A stretch of DNA of 15,263 bases from SIG510 sp045540975 (GTDB lineage: Bacteria; Bacillota; Clostridia; Oscillospirales; JAAYXM01), in assembly GCA_045540975.1 (NCBI GenBank), contig JAZQIE010000056.1, positions 1-15,263 of the forward strand, in the 5' to 3' direction. Of the stretch, positions 1-8,256 are shown piece by piece (within the stretch, counting starts at the first letter, position 1; each line of letters begins with the position of its first letter). Both the position numbers and the translations under genes were made by a program. The notes under the pieces were generated by a model. That model was not told the DNA's origin. It was given only the letters and a program-made list of their open reading frames with translations, and made no database searches.

Positions 1-674
1 CCTTGGCTCACACAACGACATGGCTACGATCCGACTTGGGCTATACCGTCTACGGAATGAGCAGACGGGAAGCCGCCCCCATCACGCATGAACGCTTTCA
101 CTACATTTCGGGCGATATTTCGGTCCATGAAGATCGTGTCCGTTTGATAACCGCCTGCGCAGACCTTGACGTTCTGGTCAATGTGGCAGGTGTCGCCCCC
201 AAGGTGCGGACAGACCTTTTGGAAATGACCGAAGAAAGCTATGACTATGTCATGGATATCAACTTAAAAGGCACCTTCTTTTTGACCCAACTCGCCGCCA
301 ACAAAATGAAGGCACACGGCGGTGCAATCTGCAACATCTCCTCCATGTCGGCGTATACCAGTTCAACCAACCGCGGAGAATACTGTATCTCCAAATCGGG
401 TCTCACCATGGTGACCAAGCTGTTTGCCGACCGCTTGGCAGAGTACGGAATTGCCGTAAACGAGGTGCGCCCGGGCATCATTGCGACCGATATGACCGGC
501 GTGGTCAAAGAAAAATACGATGCCATGATAGAAGGCGGTCTGCTCCCCATCAAGCGTTGGGGAACACCGCAGGATATCGCGTCCGCGGTATGGGCCCTTT
601 GCAGCGGCGCACTGCCGTATGTCACGGGCGAATCCATCGATGTGGACGGCGGCTTCCACATAAGGAGACTATAA
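1..674 (+). CDS. SDR-family NAD(P)-dependent oxidoreductase, 5'-truncated by the window edge
   Basis: Short-chain dehydrogenase/reductase, cytosolic, expected to interconvert a hydroxyl and a keto group using NAD(P)H. The reading frame enters from the left edge; 223 residues are visible from the codon at 3. Numbering from there, NVAG (60-63) is the cofactor-pocket motif, N87 the structural Asn, S113/S114 the catalytic Ser region, YCISK (127-131) the catalytic Tyr/Lys, RPGIIATDM (156-164) the post-active-site loop, and GESIDVDGGF the usual C-terminus. The glycine-rich TGxxxGIG motif is absent; residue spacing suggests the window begins just after it, so this is truncation by the edge rather than decay. 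The codon at 3 is TTG and should not be taken as a real start. The stop overlaps the next start (TAATG), so it is translationally coupled to the flavoprotein. Substrate cannot be read from sequence; the neighbours suggest a sugar acid or keto-uronate (KduD-like role), which is inference. Confidence 0.9.
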   Translation, partial: LAHTTTWLRSDLGYTVYGMSRREAAPITHERFHYISGDISVHEDRVRLITACADLDVLVNVAGVAPKVRTDLLEMTEESYDYVMDINLKGTFFLTQLAANKMKAHGGAICNISSMSAYTSSTNRGEYCISKSGLTMVTKLFADRLAEYGIAVNEVRPGIIATDMTGVVKEKYDAMIEGGLLPIKRWGTPQDIASAVWALCSGALPYVTGESIDVDGGFHIRRL

Positions 675-2383
675 TGGATCAGAATTACGATGTCCTTGTC
701 ATCGGCACGGGTGCGGCAGGCTATGCCGCCGCTTGCCGACTGAAAGAGCGCGGAGTCAACGTCGCAATCATCACCGAAGGGGTAATGTGCGGCACCTCCC
801 GTAACACGGGAAGCGACAAGCAGACCTACTATAAGCTGGGTCTCGCGGGCGGTCGCGCAGACAGTGTGCGCACCATGGCGCAGAATCTGTTTGACGGCGG
901 CTGTGTCGATGGGGATACCGCGCTGTGTGAGGCGGCACTTTCGACCCGCGCATTTTTCAATCTATGCGAGTTGGGTGTCCCATTCCCCACAAACCGCTAC
1001 GGCGAATATGTGGGCTATCAAACCGACCACGACCTCTACGGCCGCGCAACCAGTGCGGGACCGCTCACCTCCCAAATGATGACCGAGGTGCTGCAAACTC
1101 ATGCCGAGCGCCTCGGAATCCGTGTGTTTGACGGCTGCTATGCGGTCAAACTCTTACAGCATGAGGGTCGAATCTGCGGTGTGTTGTGCCTCCAAAACGG
1201 GGAGGTACAAGCCTTTCGATGTGCGGATTTGGTCCTCGCAACGGGCGGACCTGCGGGTATTTATGCGGACAGCGTATACCCTGCGTGTCACCGCGGCGCA
1301 ACCGGTCTTGCCATTCAGGCAGGTGCTGCCATGCAAAACCTCTCGTTCTGGCAGTACGGTCTCGCATCAACCTCTCCGCGCTGGAACGTTTCGGGCACCT
1401 ATATGCAGGCGCTTCCGCGATTTGTTTCGGTGGACGAGGAGGGGAGAGAGCATGACTTTTTGTGGGATGCGTTTGAAGACCGCTATGCAGGTTTGTCGCT
1501 GGTGTTTTTGAAAGGCTACCAATGGCCGTATGACCCGAAAAAAGCCGAGCACGGCTCCTCACAAATCGACCTGCTCATCCACCGTGAACGTGTGGAGAAA
1601 AAGCGCCGTGTCTATCTGGATTTCACCAAAAACCCGTTTGATTTGGATTTTTCCAAACTCTCGGACGAGGCATACTCCTATTTAAGCCAAGCGGGAGCCG
1701 TCTTCGGTACCCCGATTGAGCGCCTCGCCAAGATGAACACCCCCGCGATTGAGCTTTACAAAAACAAAGGTGTCGACCTTTCCCGCGAGTACCTTGAAAT
1801 CGCCCTGTGCGCCCAGCATTGCAACGGCGGTGTTGCGGTGGATACATGGTGGCAGACCTCGGTGAAGGGTCTCTTCGCCGTGGGCGAGTGTGCAGGCACC
1901 CACGGGATCTCCCGCCCGGGCGGCTCTGCGCTGAATGCGGGGCAGGTCGGCGCGCTTCGTGTGGCGCAGTACATTTCCGCGCATCCCAACCCACCCGTCG
2001 AGGAAACCGTGTTTTCCGAGCTCGTTTCCAAAGAACAAATTTCGCTTGTCTCCCAAGCCGAGGAAATCCGCGCGGCACAGCGGAGAATGAGCGATTGTGC
2101 GGCGGCGGTGAGAAACTTGCCCCAAATCAAGGCATACTTAAAAGAGGTGGAAAACGCGCTTGCCTTTGCGCAAGACCCGAAATACAAAGACGTGTTGATT
2201 ACACAGGCGGCGGTGCTGACCGCCATGGCAGAAGAAACCCGTGACCCAACCCTTGTGCAAGAGGTCAAACTGACCGAGCAAGGCTTTGCGGTCACCGTCC
2301 GCCCGACCCGTCCCATCCCGAGCGAAGATGCCTGCTTTGAAACCGTGTGGAGCGGATACCGAGAAAACCAAAACATTTTTTAA
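674..2383 (+). CDS. FAD-dependent oxidoreductase, fumarate reductase/succinate dehydrogenase flavoprotein type
   Basis: Predicted soluble flavoprotein of 569 residues. The start at 674 is chosen over an upstream in-frame start at 557 because it has AAGGAG at 662-667, gives the TAATG overlap with the SDR gene, and places the dinucleotide-binding fold at the true N-terminus. Visible motifs: beta-strand plus GTGAAG (11-16) binding the FAD ADP moiety, ATGGPAG (189-195), QHCNGGV (381-387), GLFAVGECAG (399-408) and SRPGGSALNAGQ (413-424), the canonical C-terminal FAD/active-site block in which fumarate reductases carry a catalytic Arg. A helical C-terminal region from about 430 resembles the capping domain of the family. 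There is no signal peptide, heme or FMN motif, so it is not a classical respiratory fumarate reductase. Within a polysaccharide-lyase operon it probably oxidises or reduces a sugar-derived acid or enol; substrate and electron partner are unknown. Confidence 0.88.
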   Translation: MDQNYDVLVIGTGAAGYAAACRLKERGVNVAIITEGVMCGTSRNTGSDKQTYYKLGLAGGRADSVRTMAQNLFDGGCVDGDTALCEAALSTRAFFNLCELGVPFPTNRYGEYVGYQTDHDLYGRATSAGPLTSQMMTEVLQTHAERLGIRVFDGCYAVKLLQHEGRICGVLCLQNGEVQAFRCADLVLATGGPAGIYADSVYPACHRGATGLAIQAGAAMQNLSFWQYGLASTSPRWNVSGTYMQALPRFVSVDEEGREHDFLWDAFEDRYAGLSLVFLKGYQWPYDPKKAEHGSSQIDLLIHRERVEKKRRVYLDFTKNPFDLDFSKLSDEAYSYLSQAGAVFGTPIERLAKMNTPAIELYKNKGVDLSREYLEIALCAQHCNGGVAVDTWWQTSVKGLFAVGECAGTHGISRPGGSALNAGQVGALRVAQYISAHPNPPVEETVFSELVSKEQISLVSQAEEIRAAQRRMSDCAAAVRNLPQIKAYLKEVENALAFAQDPKYKDVLITQAAVLTAMAEETRDPTLVQEVKLTEQGFAVTVRPTRPIPSEDACFETVWSGYRENQNIF

Positions 2384-2396
2384 GGGGTGAAAACCC

Positions 2397-4043
2397 GTGA
2401 AAACAACCTATCTTGACAGCATGGAGGCGGCGCTTTCCGCTTACTCCCCCGCGCGCATCCGCGCCTATATCGACGAAGTCGCCCGTGACGGTCTCACCGA
2501 GCACGGCTTTCCGCGTTTGGGCGCAAACATCGGGATTTTGATGTTCTACGGCAGACGCCTTGACTTAAAAGACCGATTCATCGAAATCATGGACCTTTGC
2601 TGCGACGAAATGCCGCGCAAAAAAGCCGCCAACGATTTCTCGATCCGTGAGGTGTGCTGCTGTCTGATGCTTTTGGAACAAAGCGACTTGATTCCGCCCG
2701 CCATGCTTTTGAAATGGAAGCGCAAACTTTCCGAATTCGACCCGTGGTCGTATTACAACGAGGTGGATGACCGTTCGGGAAAATTCGTGGCAAACTGGGC
2801 AATGTTTGCTGCGGTCAGCGAGTATGTCCGCGGTGTGTATTGCGGCATCGACACAAGCGCGTTTGTGGATTGGCAGCTTCCGTGCCAGCTTGCAAACTTC
2901 GATTGCAACGGGATGTACATGGATGACCCGCCCTATAACAACCACGCAATGTATGACCTTGTTCCGCGCTTTTTGCTGTCGTTTTTGCTGTGCGCGGGCT
3001 ACCGTGGGAAATATGCGGAGAGAATCGCGCAGGTGCTGGACTCTGCCGCGACCCTCACTCTGCAAATGCAGTCGGTCACAGGGGAACTCCCATACGGCGG
3101 ACGAAGCAACCAATTCCTTCATAACGAGGCAATGCTTTGCTCATATTGTGAAATGGAAGCGTCCCGCTTTGCCGAAAAAGGGGATTGCGCCACCGCCGAG
3201 AAGTTTCGGGGTGCGGCGCGTCTTGCGGCAAACTCGTCTCGCGCCTATCTCGCACTTACCCCCAAAAGCCACATCAAAAACCGTTACGACGTCGCCTCCA
3301 AAATCGGATGCGAGGAATACGGCTATTTCAATAAATACATGATTACCGTGGCGTCCAACCTCTACCCATCAATCCTGTTTGCAAACGAGGAGATTGCGGT
3401 GGGTGTCGCCCCGACAGAGGCGGGCGGATATTTCGCGCAGACAAGCGAGCGCTTTCACCGTGTGTTCTTAAACCGCGCGGGCTACTTCTTGGAGTGGGAC
3501 ACCGCGGCAGACCCCCATTACGATGCAAACGGCTTGGGGCGTGTGCATAAAAGCGGATGCCCGTCTCCGCTTTGCCTTTCGGTGCCGTTTGCAAAGCATC
3601 CAAATTATGCCACAGAAGGGGAAAACCCCACCGCAATGTCGCTTTGCTGCTTTGCGGAAGACGGAAGACGGCACATCGGTGCCGAGTGCTATGCAGCGCA
3701 CAAATTGGTGCATGGCGGCGAAGCGGAAGCGGTGTTTGAAGTCACCCTTGCAGCGGGACTCACGGTCACCGAGCGGTATGCGGTCGATGAAGACGGGGTG
3801 AAAATCACCCTTTCGGGCGCGGAAAACCTCGGCTTCTTCCTGCCTGTATTTGAGTTTGACGGGGAAGCGGAAACCGCCATCACGGTCGGAGAGACCTCGG
3901 TTTCGGTCACCTATCGCGGTGCAACCTGCCGCTACTTGTTTGACGGAACACTTGACCCCGAATATCAGCGGTATTACAACCGCAACGGCAGATACCGTGT
4001 GTATGCGGTGCATACCGAAGCATTGCACATTTCGATGGAATAA
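2397..4043 (+). CDS. Unrecognised 548-residue protein, probable alpha/alpha-toroid carbohydrate-active enzyme
   Basis: I do not recognise a named family. The start is GTG, supported by AAGGGGTG at 2382-2389 with a 7-base gap. The first ~330 residues are helix-rich with aromatic/acidic/Asn clusters typical of alpha/alpha-barrel lyases and hydrolases: NWAMF (133-137), NNHAMYDLVPRF (181-192) and GELPYGGRSNQFLHNE (229-244). The remainder looks beta-rich with regular short strands, as in the beta-sandwich behind the toroid of heparinase-type lyases; GLGRVHKSGCPSP (379-391) followed by a His-Pro-Asn-Tyr turn (401-404) looks like a conserved active-site loop. No signal peptide or membrane helix. It sits 13 bases after the flavoprotein and 12 before the heparinase II/III gene, so it is almost certainly in the same pathway. 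Best guess: a lyase or unsaturated-product-processing enzyme acting on the same substrate; this is inference from layout and fold-like pattern. Confidence 0.6.
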   Translation: MKTTYLDSMEAALSAYSPARIRAYIDEVARDGLTEHGFPRLGANIGILMFYGRRLDLKDRFIEIMDLCCDEMPRKKAANDFSIREVCCCLMLLEQSDLIPPAMLLKWKRKLSEFDPWSYYNEVDDRSGKFVANWAMFAAVSEYVRGVYCGIDTSAFVDWQLPCQLANFDCNGMYMDDPPYNNHAMYDLVPRFLLSFLLCAGYRGKYAERIAQVLDSAATLTLQMQSVTGELPYGGRSNQFLHNEAMLCSYCEMEASRFAEKGDCATAEKFRGAARLAANSSRAYLALTPKSHIKNRYDVASKIGCEEYGYFNKYMITVASNLYPSILFANEEIAVGVAPTEAGGYFAQTSERFHRVFLNRAGYFLEWDTAADPHYDANGLGRVHKSGCPSPLCLSVPFAKHPNYATEGENPTAMSLCCFAEDGRRHIGAECYAAHKLVHGGEAEAVFEVTLAAGLTVTERYAVDEDGVKITLSGAENLGFFLPVFEFDGEAETAITVGETSVSVTYRGATCRYLFDGTLDPEYQRYYNRNGRYRVYAVHTEALHISME

Positions 4044-4055
4044 AGGAGGTACGAT

Positions 4056-5720
4056 ATGAAACGGATGTATCAAGCGGAGTTTTGGCAAGCCGTACGGGAA
4101 AACCCGGAATATGCGGAACTTGTTGCGCTTGTCAACCGGTGCTACGAAGAAAAACGGGAAACCGCGTTTTCCGTCATGCCGTACACAGTGCGAAGAATCT
4201 ATTACGAAAACGGAAGCCGCGATGAATTTGAAGCCCTGTATTTCGCGCGTCGAAACGTGCTGGGCGCCGCGGCGATTCTCACACTTCTCTACCCCGAAGA
4301 GGGGCGGTATCTCGATGACGTGCAGAATCTGATTTGGGAGATTTCCTCCGAGCAAAACTGGATGCTCCCCGCACACGTGGACAATGACCTTGTTGCAAAC
4401 AAAACCGTGACCGACCTGTTCAGCGGAGAAACCGCATTCTGTCTTGCGGAAATCTGCGCGGTTTTGGGCGAGCGGTTAGACCCCGTGGTGCGCGACTTTG
4501 CAAGAGAAAGCATCTTAAACAAGGGCATCCTGCCGTTTTGCGAGCGCAAGCATTGGTGGGAGGAGCTGGACAACAACTGGATTTCTGTCTGTACAGGCTC
4601 AATCGCAGGTGCCATGCTCTATGTCGCGCCCGAACTGTTCAAGGAGCAACGAAAACGGATTTTTGAAAATTTAAGCCGGTACCTTTCGGGCTTTCCCGAA
4701 GACGGCACTTGTCTTGAGGGACACGGCTATTGGACTTACGGATTTAGTTACTATTGCATGATTGCCGAACTCATTCTGCAAAACACCGGTGTTGACATCA
4801 TGGCGGATGAAAAGGTGAAAAAAGTCGCCTGCTATCTGCAGCGCAATTTCTTAAAGGGTGATGCAACCGTAAGTTTTTCGGACGGCACACGCAACGGTAC
4901 CGCGCACCTTGGCTTGCAGCACTATCTGCACAAGCGCTTTCCGAATGACGTCCGCATTCTGCCAAAGCGTCTGATGGAATTCTCGGGCATCAATGTGTGT
5001 TGGCAGAGCTTTGTGCGTACCTTTTTGTATTATGACCCGACCGCGCAGGAAACCCCTCCCCTCAGCGAGGATTTATACCTCCCCGATGCGGGGCATATGA
5101 TTGTAAACCGTAAGCACTACTCGTTTGCCATCAAGGCAGGGCACAACGATGAGCCCCATAACCACAACGATGTCGGAAGCTTCCTCCTCGCAGACAAAAG
5201 CGGTCAGGTCTTCTGCGATTTGGGTGCGGGACGGTACACCCGCGAATACTTCCGACCTGCGCATCGGTATGAGTATTTCTGCAACTCCTCGTTTGGACAC
5301 AGTGTCCCCATCATCGGTGGAGTGGGTCAAAAAGAGGGAAGAGCGTTTTCGGGCACTTTGCGGTATGAAAACCGAGTCGTCACGGTGGAAATGGAAAAGG
5401 CTTATGACATTCCCGCCCTGCGCCGCCTGACCCGTACCGTGTCCTTCGAAGAGGACCGCGTGTGCCTTTGCGATACGATTGATGCAAGCGGCGAGAGTGT
5501 GACCGAGCGTTTTATCACCTTAACAAAACCCGAGGTGCGGTCTGAGTGCGTCATGGTCGGAAATGTGGTACTGCACTTTGACGGGAGCCTTTCTCCGTGC
5601 ATTTCCGAGGTGCCGTTTGACCCCCACGGCGGTTGTGAAATCCTCCCGGTCTACTGCATCGACTTCGCCCTTCCGCGGGAGATGACCTCTCCAACCTTTA
5701 CCTTTGAGGTGAAACTATGA
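4056..5720 (+). CDS. Heparinase II/III family polysaccharide lyase, probably cytosolic
   Basis: 554 residues. ATG preceded by a near-perfect AAAGGAGGT (4042-4050) that overlaps the previous stop. Lyases of this family cleave uronic-acid-containing polysaccharides by beta-elimination, leaving an unsaturated uronate. The N-terminal half is an alpha/alpha toroid with NNWISVCTG (173-181) and EGHGYWTYGFSYY (221-233, likely catalytic Tyr). The C-terminal half carries the family signature: HNDEPHNHNDVGSF (363-376, with H368, H370, N371 and D372 as candidate catalytic or metal-site residues), DLGAGRYT (388-395), and SSFGHSVPIIGGVGQ (411-425). It is shorter than secreted members and has no signal peptide, so it probably acts on imported oligosaccharides. 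Its stop overlaps the start of the dehydrogenase (ATGA). The exact substrate (glycosaminoglycan, alginate-like, other) cannot be assigned from sequence alone. Confidence 0.9.
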   Translation: MKRMYQAEFWQAVRENPEYAELVALVNRCYEEKRETAFSVMPYTVRRIYYENGSRDEFEALYFARRNVLGAAAILTLLYPEEGRYLDDVQNLIWEISSEQNWMLPAHVDNDLVANKTVTDLFSGETAFCLAEICAVLGERLDPVVRDFARESILNKGILPFCERKHWWEELDNNWISVCTGSIAGAMLYVAPELFKEQRKRIFENLSRYLSGFPEDGTCLEGHGYWTYGFSYYCMIAELILQNTGVDIMADEKVKKVACYLQRNFLKGDATVSFSDGTRNGTAHLGLQHYLHKRFPNDVRILPKRLMEFSGINVCWQSFVRTFLYYDPTAQETPPLSEDLYLPDAGHMIVNRKHYSFAIKAGHNDEPHNHNDVGSFLLADKSGQVFCDLGAGRYTREYFRPAHRYEYFCNSSFGHSVPIIGGVGQKEGRAFSGTLRYENRVVTVEMEKAYDIPALRRLTRTVSFEEDRVCLCDTIDASGESVTERFITLTKPEVRSECVMVGNVVLHFDGSLSPCISEVPFDPHGGCEILPVYCIDFALPREMTSPTFTFEVKL

Positions 5721-6673
5721 ACACAATCTATCTGTGCGAGCGCCCCGAAGAGGTGCGGCGCGTGTACCAAACCGAAGACACCGTGTATCAAAAAGCCGAT
5801 GTTTTGGAAAATCCCAAACGATTTTCCGATGTGGAGGCGGTGTTTTCCACATGGGGAATGCCCTGTTTTTCGGAGGAGGAAATCAAAGCCTGCCTCCCAT
5901 CACTCAAAGCGGTCTTCTACGCGGCAGGCACCGTGCAAGCCTTTGCGCGTCCGTTTCTCGCGTGTGGGGTGCGTGTGTTTTCCGCGTGGGCGGCAAACGG
6001 AATCCCCGTTGCCGAATACACGGTCGCGCAAATCATCCTTGCAAACAAAGGCTTTTTCCAAACCGCACGTTGTGTGACCCGTGCGGAGGCGGAGGCGGTG
6101 TCAAAAAATTTTATTGGCAACTACGGTGCCAAAGTCGGCATCATCGGTGCAGGCATGATCGGGAAATTGGTCATCCAAATGCTGAAAGCATATCGCCTGC
6201 AGGTGTCGGTGTTCGACCCGTTTCTGACCGAGGAGGAAGCCGCGCGGCTGGGTGTCACCAAATGCTCGCTTGAAACCCTGTTTTCCGAGTGCAATGTGGT
6301 TTCCAACCACCTCGCCAACAATACAGAAACAAAAGGAATGCTGACCTATCAGCATTTTTCCGCTATGCCGCAGTACGCCACCTTCATAAACACGGGGAGA
6401 GGCGCGCAGGTGGTGGAAAGAGACTTGATTGCGGTACTGAAAGCGCGCGCGGACCTCACCGCAATTCTCGATGTCACCGACCCCGAGCCGCCCGCAGCAA
6501 AAAGCGAGTTTTACACGCTGCCGAATTGCATCCTCACACCGCACATCGCAGGCAGCATCGGAAACGAAGTGCGGCGCATGGGCGAGTTCATGCGGGAGGA
6601 AGCCCGCGCATTTTCGCAAAATTCCCCGTGCCGATACGAAGTCACCCTTGAAATGTTAAAAACCATGGCGTAA
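5717..6673 (+). CDS. D-2-hydroxyacid dehydrogenase, NAD(P)-binding
   Basis: 318 residues; reversible oxidation of a D-2-hydroxy acid to a 2-keto acid in the cytosol. The Rossmann motif is VGIIGAGMIG (140-149), with D167 at the end of the next strand, an acidic residue usually associated with NAD preference. Catalytic residues fit the family: R228 in NTGRGA (225-230), E257 in DVTDPEP (252-258) and H276 in TPHIAGS (274-280). The first ~100 residues form the flanking catalytic domain with the family's typical PVAEYTVAQIILA helix (97-109). Length is normal. Start ATG overlaps the lyase stop by ATGA, implying coupling. As last gene in a lyase operon it may reduce or oxidise a sugar-derived keto acid (for example a KDG-pathway intermediate); the substrate is inference. 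Followed directly by a strong terminator. Confidence 0.9.
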   Translation: MNTIYLCERPEEVRRVYQTEDTVYQKADVLENPKRFSDVEAVFSTWGMPCFSEEEIKACLPSLKAVFYAAGTVQAFARPFLACGVRVFSAWAANGIPVAEYTVAQIILANKGFFQTARCVTRAEAEAVSKNFIGNYGAKVGIIGAGMIGKLVIQMLKAYRLQVSVFDPFLTEEEAARLGVTKCSLETLFSECNVVSNHLANNTETKGMLTYQHFSAMPQYATFINTGRGAQVVERDLIAVLKARADLTAILDVTDPEPPAAKSEFYTLPNCILTPHIAGSIGNEVRRMGEFMREEARAFSQNSPCRYEVTLEMLKTMA

Positions 6674-6707
6674 AAAGAAAGCATGGCATTTGCCATGCTT
6701 TCTTTTT
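6672..6707. terminator. Bidirectional intrinsic terminator
   Basis: Perfect 17-bp inverted repeat: AAAAAGAAAGCATGGCA at 6672-6688 and its complement at 6691-6707. The GC-rich core GCATGGC is flanked by A-run and T-run, so it can end transcription from both sides. It overlaps the end of the dehydrogenase stop codon and the end of the convergent PAP2 gene. Confidence 0.92.
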
Positions 6708-7557
6708 ATAACTTACAAATCTTAAATCCGAGCGGGAGAAGTCCGAGCGCCAAAAACACCAAAAGGAAGTAGCGCGCGGCATCAAACAAAAGCCCTTCGG
6801 GGAAGAGCGTGTCCAACCCAAGCTTCAGCGCGAGGAGCAGTAAAATCGCGAGGAGGACACGCAAAACCCGTTTAAACACCGCGGGCGGATATTCCATCTT
6901 CACAAATCGGGTCTCAAACCAATCCGAAAGCCAAAGTCCGAGGAGCATCCCGAAAATTTTGAAAAAATCCGCAAAAAACGGATCGTTTTTCAGCAAAAAT
7001 CCGATAAAAAACGGAGCAGATGCGAGTAAAACCGCCGCGTACATTCGGGTGGGATTGCGCTCATACATCTCCCCGAATGTGAGGGAGATGAGGATGCCGA
7101 GTGCCGCCCCGACCACCACATCGCTCGGGTAATGCGCGCCCAGATACAGCCGCGAAAACCCCACCGCAAGCGTGATGAGTCCCGCAAACCACCAAACAAT
7201 CGGTTTTTTCAAAACCCTTGCAAATGCAAAGCTCCAGGTCGCCGCGGTCTGTGTGTGGCCGCTCGGGAAGGAGTATCCGGTCGCGGTCTCGGGTCGGATA
7301 CAGGTGACCGCCCCGGAAGCAAACGGACGCGGCAGCGCGACCAGATTTTTGATGATTCCGTTGAGGCTCAGCGAGGTCAGTGTCACAAACGTGATGCGCC
7401 GCGCCAAACGCTTGTCCAGCGCGAAGTAAAAAACCGCAAGAAACACAATCAGCAGGGTTTCTTCTCCAAAAAAAGTGACAAATTCAAAGACTTTGTTCAA
7501 AAAATCCGTGCGAACGGATTCCAAATATTGCAAAAATGAGAGTTCAAACGGTAACAT
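6706..7557 (-). CDS. Membrane-associated PAP2-family phosphatase
   Basis: 283 residues. The start at 7557 has AAAGGAGA on the minus strand about 7 bases upstream; a far longer in-frame extension is rejected because it runs through the divergent promoters and the neighbouring HTH gene. All three PAP2 motifs are present: KNLVALPRP (70-78), PSGH (98-101) and SR(135-136)...H142...D146, the Lys/Arg, acid/base His and nucleophile His set for dephosphorylating lipid phosphates such as undecaprenyl diphosphate or phosphatidic acid, or other phosphorylated compounds. About seven to eight hydrophobic segments are visible (roughly 32-47, 53-72, 104-114, 120-133, 147-161, 172-189, 200-210, 231-248, 262-280), longer than minimal six-helix members, with an extra C-terminal pair. 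Substrate is unknown. It has its own promoter and is convergent with the lyase operon. Confidence 0.93.
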   Translation of the reverse strand: MLPFELSFLQYLESVRTDFLNKVFEFVTFFGEETLLIVFLAVFYFALDKRLARRITFVTLTSLSLNGIIKNLVALPRPFASGAVTCIRPETATGYSFPSGHTQTAATWSFAFARVLKKPIVWWFAGLITLAVGFSRLYLGAHYPSDVVVGAALGILISLTFGEMYERNPTRMYAAVLLASAPFFIGFLLKNDPFFADFFKIFGMLLGLWLSDWFETRFVKMEYPPAVFKRVLRVLLAILLLLALKLGLDTLFPEGLLFDAARYFLLVFLALGLLPLGFKICKL

Positions 7558-7584
7558 ATGCAATCTCCTTTGTCTGATACTGTT

Positions 7585-7613
7585 ATCATAGAAGATTTTC
7601 GTGAAAAAAGCAA
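7585..7613 (-). promoter_or_regulatory. Sigma-A-type promoter for the PAP2 gene
   Basis: On the minus strand TTGCTT (7608-7613) and TATGAT (7585-7590) are separated by exactly 17 bases. The start codon lies 28 bases downstream of the -10, with the ribosome site in between. Confidence 0.65.
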
Positions 7614-7641
7614 CAGAAAAAGGGAGAATTCTGCTAAAAAT

Positions 7642-7670
7642 TTGACTTTGAGACGGTTTGGATTTATACT
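7642..7670 (+). promoter_or_regulatory. Sigma-A-type promoter for the HTH-vWA pair
   Basis: TTGACT (7642-7647), 17-base spacer, TATACT (7665-7670): one mismatch per box to consensus. The start codon follows 20 bases after the -10, with GGAGGG at 7677-7682, so the 5' leader is very short (about a dozen bases). Confidence 0.8.
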
Positions 7671-7689
7671 GAACTCGGAGGGATTTTGT

Positions 7690-8178
7690 ATGCAGAAAAA
7701 CAAAAAGTTTGCAAAGCTGGACGCCTTCATCGAGGCGCACTATATCGGCATTTCGGTGCAGAAAAAATGTCTGTCCGATGCCTGTGCGGTAGGGCGCGCC
7801 GCCGCGCCGTGTATTCCGCGTGATTTGTTTGATGAGCTGGATGCAGGCTTTTCCGAAACCCTGCTCGCCCTCATCGATGCGAAAGGCAAAACCGATGCGG
7901 AAGTGTATAAAAAGGCAAATGTGGACCGCAAGCTCTTTTCCAAAATCCGTACCAATCCGCACTACCGCCCGTCCAAACCCACCGTGCTCGCCTTTGCCAT
8001 CGCGCTGGAATTGAGCCTTGACGAAACACAAGACCTGCTGGAGCGCGCGGGCTTTACCCTCAGCCACAGCAGTAAGTTTGACCTCATCATTGAGTTTTTC
8101 ATCCGCGAAGGGGTCTATGATTTATTCGAAATCAACGAAGCCCTCCTCGCCTACGACCAACCGCTATTGGGAAATTAA
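7690..8178 (+). CDS. HTH (XRE-like fold) protein paired with a vWA protein; function unknown
   Basis: 162 residues; ATG at 7690 has GGAGGG 7 bases upstream and a strong promoter just before it. The N-terminal ~45 residues are a basic, Cys-containing segment without a recognised domain. Residues ~53-125 look like a lambda-repressor-type helical bundle: SETLLALIDAKG (55-66), TDAEVYKKANVDRKLFSKI (68-86) as probable helix-turn-recognition helix, then PTVLAFAIALELSLDETQDLLERAG (97-121) as the packing helices. The C-terminus (128-162) is a conserved-looking amphipathic tail rich in Phe/Ile/Leu ending in DQPLLGN. It is followed after 78 bases by a vWA protein on the same strand, so the pair may form a regulator-adaptor unit. 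I recognise this as a recurrent Firmicutes arrangement from memory, but know no assigned role. DNA binding is inference from the fold pattern; protein-protein interaction is an alternative. Confidence 0.75.
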   Translation: MQKNKKFAKLDAFIEAHYIGISVQKKCLSDACAVGRAAAPCIPRDLFDELDAGFSETLLALIDAKGKTDAEVYKKANVDRKLFSKIRTNPHYRPSKPTVLAFAIALELSLDETQDLLERAGFTLSHSSKFDLIIEFFIREGVYDLFEINEALLAYDQPLLGN

Positions 8179-8216
8179 AATGTCGCTTGGGATGCGACCA
8201 AACCCTTCTTTGGATG

Positions 8217-8225
8217 TGTGATAAT
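8217..8225 (+). promoter_or_regulatory. Possible extended -10 promoter in front of the vWA gene
   Basis: TGTGATAAT gives a TG-N extended -10 with GATAAT at 8220-8225, 31 bases before the vWA start. No good -35 box is visible. A 5-bp hairpin (GTCGC 8182-8186, GCGAC 8194-8198) precedes it. The gene may instead be read from the promoter at 7642. Confidence 0.35.
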
Positions 8226-8256
8226 GAAGTCACAAAAACAAAGGAGGGTTTTTCTT

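Noticed and set aside
1..60. Frameshift or decay of the SDR N-terminus
   Set aside because: The visible residues fit the helix that follows the glycine motif, so simple truncation by the window edge explains the missing motif.
1756..2376. 206-residue minus-strand open frame opposite the flavoprotein
   Set aside because: Antisense to the conserved FAD C-terminal motifs; Ser/Thr/Ala-rich low-information translation.
3468..4376. 302-residue minus-strand open frame across the toroid and lyase genes
   Set aside because: It is a shadow: both plus-strand genes there carry family or fold motifs and ribosome sites, while this frame has none.
7558..8067. 170-residue N-terminal extension of the PAP2 protein
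   Set aside because: It would run through two good divergent promoters and the coding region of the HTH gene; the start at 7557 has its own ribosome site.
8182..8198. Small hairpin between the HTH and vWA genes, considered as a terminator
   Set aside because: Only 5 bp and not followed by a T-run.
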